NCBI GenBank assembly: GCA_002396505.1
Contig: DGYA01000063.1
Coordinates: 21,042-41,221, forward strand
Direction of reading: 5' to 3'
From: Cyanobacteria bacterium UBA5018
Lineage (GTDB): Bacteria; Cyanobacteriota; Cyanobacteriia; PCC-6307; Cyanobiaceae
DNA length: 20,180 nucleotides
Position 1 is the first letter of the stretch; every line of letters begins with the position of its first letter. A model generated the notes under the pieces. That model saw only the letters and a list, made by a program, of their open reading frames with translations, made no database searches and was not told the DNA's origin. Positions 9,301-15,098 of the stretch are shown one piece after another. The position numbers and the translations under genes are program-made.

Positions 9301-12300
9301 GCAGCTGCAGGGAGCTGCCGGCGTTAAGCGCATTGGGCACCTCCACGATCGCCTCAAAGCTGCCGCCGCTGAGCAGGGCGCTGAGGTCCGCCTGGCGCAA
9401 CACTGGGGCGTCGGCGGCGTTGCCACTCCAGCTGAATAGCCGGAAATCGGCTGGGGCAACTCCAGTGGCGGCGCCAGAGGGGCCGGCGATGATCAGGTAT
9501 TCGCCGCTGGCATTGGCCTCGATGCTGCGGATGCTGCGGCCGCCCAGATCCAGGCTGATCGGGTTGCCGAACTGGGCCGCACCTGGGCTGCCGCCGCCGA
9601 TCGCCACCAGGCTGGTGAAATTGGTCACCGGAATAATCAAAGCCCGCTGGTTGCCGCCGCTGCCGCCGCTGGCGATGGTGGGAGCGCGGAAGGCCAGGTA
9701 GGCGCTGCTGCCGTCTGGGGCGATGCAGAGGCCCTCGATGTTGAAACCAGCCGCCTGCTCGGGCAACACCCCGGCGGCGGCGCTGGCCGCCAGCCCCAGG
9801 GCATTGCCGTTGGCGGCATCCCAGGCGATTAGGTCGTCTTCCAGGTAGCGGTAATCGCCCACAAAGCTGAGGCTGGTGTCGCTGCCGGAGCCGCTAATGG
9901 CGGTGGCGAACAGGCGCTCGCGGTTGGGACGGTCGGCGCCGCTGGTGTTGTTGCCGTGGGAACCCAGCCAGTAGATGGTGTTGCCGATGCGGCTGGAGGC
10001 CTCCAGGTCCACCTCACTGCCGCCGGCCAGGCCCAGGGAGCTGCTGAGATCAAAGCCCGCCTGGGGCAGGCCCGATTGCTGGCGGCTGTAGAGCCGCAGG
10101 ATTTGATCCTCGTCGTCTGCGACCAGCATCCAGTTGGCATCGATGGCGATGGCGCTGGAGGCGTCGCTGGCGCCGGTGTGGAAGCGGCTGTTGGCGGGCA
10201 GCGAGGAGGCAGCAGAAGCGCCGTAACTAAATTCATAGCTGGCGCTGCTGCTGCCGTCAGCCACCGTGACGGTGATCGTGGTTAGGCCGGCGCCGCTGGG
10301 GGTGATCTGCAGATTGCGGTTGGCGCCGCTGCCACTAAGCATCAAATTGGCGTTGCTGACCACCGCCTGGTTGCTGCTGCTGACGCCCAGTTGCAGATTG
10401 GCCAGGGGGGTGTCCAGATCGGCCAGGTAGAAGTCGATCCCCAGGCTGCGGGCCGGATCGGTGGGATCGTCCAGCACGCCGCTCAACCAGCCGCCGGCGC
10501 CGGTGGCGGGCAAATCGATCCAGCCATGGGCGGTGGCCTCAGCAATGCTGGGCGGCGGGCCGATCAGGTCGTTGTCGGCGATGGTCACCGTCAGCGGGGC
10601 CATCGCCAGGCCGTTGAAGCTGGCATCGGCGCTGCTGATGCCGAAGCTGAGGCTGCCGCTGTGGCTGCCCTCCACGAACAGATCGTCGATGGCGCTGAGG
10701 CTGATGCTCTGGGCCGTCGACCAATTGGCTGTGGTGAAGCTGAGGCTGGCGGCCGAGGGGCTCAGCTGGCTGCCGCCATTGAGCTCAATCACCACATCGG
10801 CGCTGGGCTGGCTGCGCAGGGCCAGGCTGATCGTGTCCGTGGCGCCCCCCTCCACCAGGCTGCTGCTGCCGCCGGACTGGATCAGCAGCACCCCGGCGCC
10901 ACCGCCGTTGAAGTGGCCGGGGTTGCCGAGGTCGGCGCCGCTGGAGCTGCGGGAGTTCTGGCCATCGTTGATGCTGGCCAGTTTCCAATCTGCGCTGATT
11001 ACAAAATTGGCCAGCTTGCCCGTGGGGGCCCAGCCACTGGCGTTCTGGCTGCGAATCGTGCCGGCATAGGTCTGGTCGTCGTAGCTGAGCCGATCAACCA
11101 GGGCGCCGGAGGCGTCATAGAGATTGATCTCATCGGCGCGGCTGAGGTTATTGGTGGAACCACCGATCACTTTGACGCTATCCGCCAGGCTCCAAGCACT
11201 GCGGAATGCGGCGGCAGTGCTTTCGGTGAGGATCACCGATTCACCTGGATTAATGATGCCAAAACCACTCAGATCCTGGGATCCAGGGGTGCGGGTATTG
11301 TCATCAAAGCTCCAGCCAGCCATATTCACTGCATTGCTGGAGAGGTTGGTGAATTCAATGAATTCTCCTAATCCACCGGCGCCGTTATACATGTATTCAG
11401 TGATCTGTATGCTGCCGGCGCCTTCTTCGTCGTCGGCGATGTTCACCGTGGCACTCACCGGACTGCCGCTGGCGTAATTGCCGGAGCTGGCTAAGCTCAG
11501 CTGCACAGTTTCACCACCTTCAATTAAGTTATCATTGATCGGAGTAATTATCACGTCTAGCCAGGATTGGCCCGCTGGTATCAGGGCCGTAGCGCTACTA
11601 CTGTTAGCGCTGACATTGGCGCCAACAGTGCTGGTACTGAGGTTGTAATCGCTGTTAAGGCTAGCGCTGCCGGCTAGGTTGATGTTCACCGTTAGGGCGG
11701 CGGCGGTGGAGCCGCTGCGGCTGATCCGCAAGCTGGCGGAATCGCCGCCCTGTTCGGCGGCGGCGGCATCCAGGCTGCTGATGGTTACGGTCGGCAGGCT
11801 GGCGCCGAGATTGATCGAGAGATCGTCGATGGCTAGGCCGTGGTCTGCGTTGGCGTCGTTGGTTTCGATCCAGCGGAACCAAAGGTTGCTATCGGCGAGC
11901 CAGCCCAGGTTTTGAAGGCTGCCGCCGCGGTTGCTCACCCGGCCGCCGCCGTTGCCGGCCACATTGCCATCAACGGCGGCGGCAGTGGTGTTGGCCACCG
12001 GGGAGATCCAGTTGAAGTTGCCGCCAGGGGCACTCCAGTTGGATACGGCCCCAAACGTGTTGCCAAACCCATATTCCAACAGCATCGACTGGGCACTGGT
12101 ATTACCCCCATTGCGCCACTGTTCGCCGTTGAAGCTCAGATCAAGGGCATTGATCGTGGTGCCGGAGCTGTTGGTGAGAGCCAGGGCGATCCAGCCGGCC
12201 AGGGCACCGCCAGAGGGGGAGTTGTAATAGCCGCCGCCGCTGCCGAGGCCGCCCAGGGCACGGTCACTGGCATTAGTTGAACCATAACTAATGAAGCTGC

Positions 12301-12475
12301 CCGAGTTGCCGCTGCCCGAGTCGGCGGCGTAGCTAGTTAGCGCTACGGGGCCATTGGCCGGCTGCCGGAACAGGAACCAGCCCGGCAGGGTCACATCGTT
12401 CGTCCAGCTCAGGGCTGCACCACTACTGGCCAGGCTGTCGAAATTCTGGCTGTAGGAGCTGCTGAAGGAAATCAT
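3362..12475 (-). CDS. Giant secreted multidomain protein with ExeM/NucH-type nuclease and bluetail C-terminus
   Basis: This is a 3037-residue uninterrupted frame. Rough order: SYSQNF module (1-222); Calx-beta (229-349, with NDNLIEGGETVQL); lamin-tail domain (353-470); second Calx-beta-like segment (530-637); Ig-like segment (640-755); DUF3616-like region (760-1098, EVDLEAS and YWLGSHGNN); second SYSQNF module (1108-1308); third Calx-beta (1313-1430); OB-fold-like region (1432-1700); endonuclease/exonuclease/phosphatase domain (1705-2032); Ig-like segments (2036-2238); Ig-like tandem repeats (2239-2891); bluetail end (2892-3037). Nuclease residues look intact: N1714, E1763, H1874, D1929, N1931 and SDH at 2020-2022. 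There is no N-terminal signal peptide, which with the bluetail end suggests type I export. The likely job is degrading extracellular DNA (or another phosphodiester) at the cell surface. ATG 12475 is preceded by a weak AGGG. No transporter genes are nearby. Confidence 0.9.
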   Translation of the reverse strand: MISFSSSYSQNFDSLASSGAALSWTNDVTLPGWFLFRQPANGPVALTSYAADSGSGNSGSFISYGSTNASDRALGGLGSGGGYYNSPSGGALAGWIALALTNSSGTTINALDLSFNGEQWRNGGNTSAQSMLLEYGFGNTFGAVSNWSAPGGNFNWISPVANTTAAAVDGNVAGNGGGRVSNRGGSLQNLGWLADSNLWFRWIETNDANADHGLAIDDLSINLGASLPTVTISSLDAAAAEQGGDSASLRISRSGSTAAALTVNINLAGSASLNSDYNLSTSTVGANVSANSSSATALIPAGQSWLDVIITPINDNLIEGGETVQLSLASSGNYASGSPVSATVNIADDEEGAGSIQITEYMYNGAGGLGEFIEFTNLSSNAVNMAGWSFDDNTRTPGSQDLSGFGIINPGESVILTESTAAAFRSAWSLADSVKVIGGSTNNLSRADEINLYDASGALVDRLSYDDQTYAGTIRSQNASGWAPTGKLANFVISADWKLASINDGQNSRSSSGADLGNPGHFNGGGAGVLLIQSGGSSSLVEGGATDTISLALRSQPSADVVIELNGGSQLSPSAASLSFTTANWSTAQSISLSAIDDLFVEGSHSGSLSFGISSADASFNGLAMAPLTVTIADNDLIGPPPSIAEATAHGWIDLPATGAGGWLSGVLDDPTDPARSLGIDFYLADLDTPLANLQLGVSSSNQAVVSNANLMLSGSGANRNLQITPSGAGLTTITVTVADGSSSASYEFSYGASAASSLPANSRFHTGASDASSAIAIDANWMLVADDEDQILRLYSRQQSGLPQAGFDLSSSLGLAGGSEVDLEASSRIGNTIYWLGSHGNNTSGADRPNRERLFATAISGSGSDTSLSFVGDYRYLEDDLIAWDAANGNALGLAASAAAGVLPEQAAGFNIEGLCIAPDGSSAYLAFRAPTIASGGSGGNQRALIIPVTNFTSLVAIGGGSPGAAQFGNPISLDLGGRSIRSIEANASGEYLIIAGPSGAATGVAPADFRLFSWSGNAADAPVLRQADLSALLSGGSFEAIVEVPNALNAGSSLQLLSDNGDTVWYGNGVISKDLEIGAGFGKPLQKFRSDWISLGPAVIPTGSIALSSSYSQNFNSLINGGSASWSDNQIPGWYAARSGSGSTIVAGSGSGTGGNLYSFGIDGSSDRALGSVGSGNASAGNFYWGARFYNDIGRSLDTLYLSYRGEQWRNSGATTSQGLELQWRIGGTGLADTGWTTAPQLGFSAPVSGGSAGALNGNLAANSRQLSGSLTGLGLAAGQDLWLRWSDPDHSGSDHGLAIDDLVISSSPLPAVRIIPSGADTSVSETGPSSDSIDLALSTIPSSPVSVTLTADSQVQISADGSNFSSSLTLVLSDTNPRSVTVRAIDDELLETAIHAGTIRVQVSSADPAYDALVVSDLGVQVTDNEQLVLVTAIHSIQGSGATSPMLGQSKTVEGVVVASFPGSNGLNGFYLQEEDADADSDPTSSEAIFVSDPNGLFSGAVGSRLRLTGTVAEYSSSASAITGTTITSSLTQLTNISGLNYLGTAALPSITRVTLPLADAAALERYEGMRLQIAAASGDLVVTDTFGLGRYGEVGLAAGGRLTNYTQNNNPSTSGYAGYLNDLLDNYITLDDGSSLQNPATVIHGRGGNPLSASNTLRGGDSIASITGVLDERFDGYRIQTTTGANFSATNPRSDAPASLGGSLRVASFNLLNFFNGNGSGGGFPTSRGADSAYEYTRQFDKTLEAILGFDADILGYNEIENDGYGANSAVAAIVNGLNNVLGANLYGYVIPRSADLNLSGGLGGDEIAVGFLYRTDRVRLASGSQVAALQTGSFTQAAARVQRPALAASFERIAAGAATGEEFTAVVTHLKSKGSSAGGAGDADAGDGQGLSNGSRSRAASEMADWLASSPTGSNDPDVLILGDLNSYLQEDPIRILASRGYRSLFDADSYSYQFNGQWGSLDHMLASDSLYSQVSGSGKWHINSDEPIILDYNIEFKSTAQQTSFYNADPFRTSDHDPLLAGFSLAATIRTPTIINSIGGGDSVVSSLSNDNSVMGTAEASRSVSIYTGATLLGTTTADSSGNFSYALTAANLTTIGQGSAKSITASITGAAGNTGTSSAFSFSLDTLSPSVNSFTLSDGALQIGETATVTLVFSETVTGFSSDADITAANGVLSAMTSANGGITWTGTFTPTANVEDITNILSLANAYTDLAGNAGVTASTANYSIDTFAPATAAVVVAIADNVGIFQGMVTSGSTSDDTTPTISGTISAALASGESLRVSNGATFLGLANVDNDTLTWEFTPTTALPNTAGTAYAISARVADAAGNLGSVSATRSFTLDTTAPTTTAAVTAITDDVGIVQGTVASGATTDDISLSISGTLSAALAAGETVRIYDGSTYLGNASVSGTTWSYADSRMWIALYPLDHFFSYTAQVSDAAGNQSAAGSAYTATFDQVAPSAPTLTLTSDTGNSSTDRLTNNGSITVAGLEAGATWQYSTNRGTSWSAALAATTTAFSVAPGSYTTAQVQVRQIDAAGNSSPALTSFPAFTVDTIAPNTTATITAVNDNVGLIKGNLADGASTDDTTPTISGSISAALASGETLRIFNGDTLLGSASVNNTAKTWSYTPSLPRTSGTSYSISARVADAAGNLGTASSSFSFSLNTSAPAVTAAITAVNDNVGLIQGNLAAYAVSDDTTPTISGSISAALATGDSLRISNGATFLGLATVYNDTLTWAYTPTTALPNTSGTSYTISARVADAAGNLGTVSATRAFTLDTSAPSTTAAITAVNDNVGLIRGNLAADAVSDDATPTISGSISAALATGERLRIYNGDSFLGIASVNNTANTWSFTPSTPIANGFYGVSARVSDVAGNLGAASPVQRFSIDSTANQLIGTAAANTLTATNAKDLITGLGGVDTFKFTALTSSTLASFDRITDFSIGTDILDAPNAITPAEINKLGLSDSLDASSISTLLTTSTFIANKAASFSYADPSGVSRSFIALNDGTAGYQASTDAIIEITGYTGLLANLFAS
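3365..3802 (-). other. Bluetail-type C-terminal domain of the giant protein
   Basis: Residues 2892-3037 contain a GLGGVDTFKF stretch, then DRITDFSIGTDILDAP and the ending FIALNDGTAGYQ...DAIIEITGYTG. From memory this matches the bluetail C-terminal domain named for repetitive surface proteins of cyanobacteria. It sits where RTX-type type I secretion signals lie, so a role in export or anchoring is inferred. Confidence 0.75.
3803..5761 (-). repeat. Tandem Ig-like repeats, about 111-113 residues each
   Basis: Residues 2239-2891 form a tandem array. The landmark [AV]-x-D-[ND]-VG-[IL] recurs with its Asp at 2249, 2362, 2572, 2683 and 2796, i.e. spacings of 113, 210 (two units), 111 and 113. Each unit also carries DD-x-TPTISG-[ST]-ISAALA, a GDTLLG/GATFLG-like strand and ARVADAAGNLG. 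The unit at about 2465-2559 is divergent. At DNA level long near-identical blocks recur, such as CCGACATTGTCATTGACAGC near 4079, 4421 and 4752, indicating recent duplication or gene conversion. Confidence 0.85.
8552..9154 (-). repeat. Second SYSQNF module (internal duplicate of the N-terminus)
   Basis: Residues 1108-1308 repeat the design of residues 1-222 (DNA 11810-12475). Both have SSSYSQNF[DN]SL, then [IL]PGW[FY], SDRALG-x-[LV]-GSG, GEQWRN-[GS]-G, and [DH]-x-D-HGLAIDDL at the end. The match argues for an internal duplication or the fusion of two related secreted proteins. The function of the module is unknown to me. Confidence 0.8.
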
Positions 12476-12618
12476 GCCCTGTAAATAGCTGGAGTGCAGA
12501 GGCGCGTGCGTTGGTGATCGCCCGGGAAATCGCCTTGCTAAGCACTGAACTTATTTGCATGAACCTAAGGATTGATTAACTCTGGGCTAAGGGCTGTTTG
12601 CGCGCGCTCTATGGATGC

Positions 12619-12647
12619 CTTAAGGAGTCTTTAGCAACCCTTAACCT
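12619..12647 (+). promoter_or_regulatory. Pho-box-like array of 8-bp repeats
   Basis: CTTAAGGA (12619-12626), TTTAGCAA (12630-12637) and CTTAACCT (12640-12647) are spaced 11 and 10 bp apart. The cyanobacterial SphR (PhoB) box is three PyTTAAPyPy(T/A) repeats with 3-bp spacers. The third unit matches fully, the other two at 6 of 8 positions. The array is about 145-170 bp upstream of the giant nuclease gene but reads in the opposite direction, so it is tentative. Confidence 0.3.
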
Positions 12648-12692
12648 GTAAACGTGGAAATGCTGGGCGGGCCCTGGATCCCAGGGGTGAAG

Positions 12693-12712
12693 GCCAGCCT
12701 TCTGGCATTTTT
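12693..12712 (+). terminator. Short terminator-like hairpin with T-tract
   Basis: GCCAG-CCTT-CTGGC (12693-12706) is followed by ATTTTT, the form of a small intrinsic terminator on the plus strand. The 5-bp stem is short, and an alternative pairing GAAGG-CCAG-CCTTC overlaps it. No plus-strand gene precedes it, so it may end a leader or small RNA, or be chance. Confidence 0.3.
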
Positions 12713-12871
12713 CAGGTCTTCTGTTGGGGAAATTTGCTTGATTTGAATAGAGTTATTTTTCTTGCTTGGGGAGGGTCTGGAAAGCCGCATTTCCTGGCGC
12801 CCTGCCAGCTGAAAGCCACTTCTGCCCCCATGGTTTCTTTGGACCTAGTCCGGGGTTTTCAGAGTTTCTTT

Positions 12872-12910
12872 AGCACTTCTGGTCAGCACTTCTGATCAGC
12901 GCCGCTGGTC
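12872..12910. repeat. 13-bp tandem repeat upstream of leuC
   Basis: AGCACTTCTGGTC (12872-12884) and AGCACTTCTGATC (12885-12897) are head to tail, followed by a diverged third unit AGCGCCGCTGGTC (12898-12910). A further partial unit, CGCGCCCTGGTC, follows. The array ends about 75-85 bp before the leuC start. Confidence 0.6.
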
Positions 12911-12995
12911 CGCGCCCTGGTCTGCGCCCCTCGTTGGTCCTGATGGGCTGCCCGGCCTCGGTTTTAGGCTGGCCTATTACCCTGGTTGGATCGCT

Positions 12996-14405
12996 GTGAG
13001 TGCGGGCACCCTCTACGACAAGGTCTGGGATCTGCACCGCGTCGCCGAGCTGCCGGGCGGCTCCACCCAGCTGTTCATCGGCCTGCACCTGATCCATGAG
13101 GTGACCAGCCCCCAGGCCTTCTCCGGGCTCAAGGAGCTGGGTTTGAGCGTGCGCCATCCCGAGCGCACCGTGGCCACGGTGGACCACATCGTGCCCACCA
13201 CCTCCCAGGCCCGCCCCTTCGCCGACCCGCTGGCAGAAGCGATGCTGGCCACCCTGGAGCGCAACTGCGCCGAACACGGCATCACCCTGCATGGCCTTGG
13301 CAGCGGTCGCCAGGGCATCGTGCACGTGATCGCCCCGGAGCTGGGCCTCACCCAGCCCGGCATGACGGTGGCCTGCGGCGACTCCCACACCTCCACCCAC
13401 GGCGCCTTCGGGGCGATCGCCTTCGGCATTGGCACCAGTCAGGTGCGCGACGTGCTGGCCAGCCAGAGCCTGGCGATGGGCAAGCTCAAGGTGCGGCGCA
13501 TCTGGGTGGAGGGCAGCTTGCAGCCCGGCGTTTATGCCAAGGATCTGGTGCTGCACATCATCCGCGTGCTCGGGGTGAAGGGCGGCGTGGGCTATGCCTA
13601 CGAATTCGCCGGACCGGCGATCGAGGCGCTCTCGATGGAGGAGCGCATGACCATCTGCAACATGGCGATCGAGGGCGGCGCCCGCTGCGGCTACGTCAAC
13701 CCCGACGCCACCACCTTTGCCTATCTCCAGGGCCGGCCCGCCGCCCCCAGCGGCGAGGCCTGGCAACGGGCGCTGGCCTGGTGGACCTCCCTGGCCAGCG
13801 ACGATCAAGCCCAGTTCGACGACGAGGTGCGCTTCGATGCCAGCCTGCTGGCTCCCACCGTGACCTGGGGCATCACCCCCGGCCAGGGCATGGCCGTCGA
13901 CGAGACCGTGCCCACCCTGGAGCAGACCCCCGCCGATGAGCGGCCCCTGGCGGAGGAGGCCTATCGCTACATGGACCTGCGGGCCGGTGAGCCGATTGCC
14001 GGCACACCCGTTGATGTCTGCTTCATTGGCAGTTGCACCAACGGCCGGATCAGCGATCTGCGGGCGGCCGCCGCCGTGGCCCAGGGCCGCCAGGTGGCCC
14101 CGGGGCTTAGGGCCTTCGTGGTGCCCGGCAGTGAGCAGGTGGCCGCGGCGGCTGAGGCGGAAGGCCTTGATGTCTTGTTCCGCGCCGCTGGCTTTGAGTG
14201 GCGCGAACCCGGTTGTTCGATGTGCCTGGCGATGAACCCCGATCGCCTGGAGGGGCGCCAGCTCAGCGCCAGTTCCAGCAATCGCAACTTCAAGGGCCGC
14301 CAGGGTTCCGCCACCGGTCGCACCCTGCTGATGAGTCCGGCGATGGTGGCCGCCGCCGCCGTCACCGGCCAGGTCACCGATGTGCGCAAGCTGCTGCAGT
14401 CTTGA
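12996..14405 (+). CDS. leuC: 3-isopropylmalate dehydratase, large subunit
   Basis: LeuC with LeuD isomerises 2-isopropylmalate to 3-isopropylmalate in leucine biosynthesis, through a [4Fe-4S] cluster. The protein has 469 residues, the usual length for the bacterial form. The three cluster cysteines are present as C347 (GSCTNGR) and C407 and C410 (PGCSMC). Other aconitase-family blocks are visible: VDHIVPT near 63, ACGDSHTSTHGAFGA at 126-140, and SSNRNFKGRQGS near 428. The GTG start at 12996 gives the family N-terminus (SAGTLYDKVWDLH); a weak GGA lies six bases upstream. leuD follows after 60 bp on the same strand, so the two are very likely co-transcribed. No T-box or obvious attenuator was seen in the leader, though the promoter was not located. 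Confidence 0.97.
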   Translation: MSAGTLYDKVWDLHRVAELPGGSTQLFIGLHLIHEVTSPQAFSGLKELGLSVRHPERTVATVDHIVPTTSQARPFADPLAEAMLATLERNCAEHGITLHGLGSGRQGIVHVIAPELGLTQPGMTVACGDSHTSTHGAFGAIAFGIGTSQVRDVLASQSLAMGKLKVRRIWVEGSLQPGVYAKDLVLHIIRVLGVKGGVGYAYEFAGPAIEALSMEERMTICNMAIEGGARCGYVNPDATTFAYLQGRPAAPSGEAWQRALAWWTSLASDDQAQFDDEVRFDASLLAPTVTWGITPGQGMAVDETVPTLEQTPADERPLAEEAYRYMDLRAGEPIAGTPVDVCFIGSCTNGRISDLRAAAAVAQGRQVAPGLRAFVVPGSEQVAAAAEAEGLDVLFRAAGFEWREPGCSMCLAMNPDRLEGRQLSASSSNRNFKGRQGSATGRTLLMSPAMVAAAAVTGQVTDVRKLLQS

Positions 14406-14465
14406 GCGCTCGCCAGCTGGCAGTCACCGCCCCCTCTGCATCCACCCCATTTACGCCCTGTTTCG

Positions 14466-15098
14466 ATGTCTGCTGCCTTCCCCGCCGGTCCGATTAATCG
14501 CGTCATGGGCCCTGCCTTGGTGCTGCGCGGCGACGACATCGACACCGATCGGATCATCCCGGCCCGCTTTCTCAAGTGCGTGGCCTTCGATGGGCTGGGC
14601 GAGCAGGTGTTCGCCGACGACCGCGCCGAGCTGGGCGGCAGCCACCCCTTCGATCGGCCCGAACATCGCGATGCGACGATCCTGCTGGTGAATCGCAATT
14701 TTGGCTGCGGTTCCAGTCGCGAACATGCCCCCCAGGCGCTGATGCGCTGGGGGATTCGGGCGGTGGTGGGGGAGAGTTTTGCCGAGATTTTCTATGGCAA
14801 CTGTCTAGCCCTGGGGATCCCTTGCCTGCAGGCCCCCCACGACACGATGCTGGCGATTCAAGCGGCTGCGGCCGCCGATCCAACCATCCCCTTTAGCATC
14901 GATCTGGCCCAGGCCAGCCTGGCGGCTGGCGGCCCAAATGCTGGCCAATGCTGGAATCTGGAACTGGCAGCTGGCCCCCAGTTGATGCTGGTGAGCGGCC
15001 AGTGGGATGGCACCGGCCAGCTGTTAGCCCGCGATAGCGAATTGACCGCCACAGCGGCGCGGTTGCCCTATCTCACGGGCTTCAGAACGGCAGCCTGA
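14466..15098 (+). CDS. leuD: 3-isopropylmalate dehydratase, small subunit
   Basis: This 210-residue partner of LeuC forms the swivel domain of the isopropylmalate isomerase and contributes substrate-recognition residues. Diagnostic features are DDIDTDRIIPARF starting at residue 23 and NFGCGSSREHAP at 78-89, followed by GIRAVVGESFAEIFYGNC. The ATG start is 60 bp after the leuC stop; no strong ribosome binding site is visible before it. The last 17 bases overlap the 3' end of the convergent DUF3769 gene, so the two transcripts must be antisense at their ends unless transcription stops within the overlap. Confidence 0.97.
   Translation: MSAAFPAGPINRVMGPALVLRGDDIDTDRIIPARFLKCVAFDGLGEQVFADDRAELGGSHPFDRPEHRDATILLVNRNFGCGSSREHAPQALMRWGIRAVVGESFAEIFYGNCLALGIPCLQAPHDTMLAIQAAAAADPTIPFSIDLAQASLAAGGPNAGQCWNLELAAGPQLMLVSGQWDGTGQLLARDSELTATAARLPYLTGFRTAA

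Larger units (their letters stand above)
12476..12995. other. 520 bp non-coding region between the giant gene and leuC
   Basis: The two flanking genes are divergent and no convincing coding frame lies between them. The region must hold both promoters. It contains TTAA-type direct repeats (12565-12647), a CCCTGG-ATC-CCAGGG palindrome (12672-12686), a plus-strand terminator-like hairpin (12693-12712), an AT-rich tract (about 12730-12765) and a 13-bp tandem repeat (12872-12910). I could not place either -10/-35 pair with confidence. Confidence 0.55.

Noticed and set aside
10391..11371. 326-codon plus-strand open frame opposite the giant gene
   Set aside because: It is a shadow of the Calx-beta and lamin-tail coding strand, with Ala/Gly/Gln/Ile-rich composition and no recognisable domain.
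12870..13808. 312-codon minus-strand open frame opposite leuC
   Set aside because: It overlaps the conserved cluster-binding gene leuC and its product is a His/Gly-rich sequence without family features.
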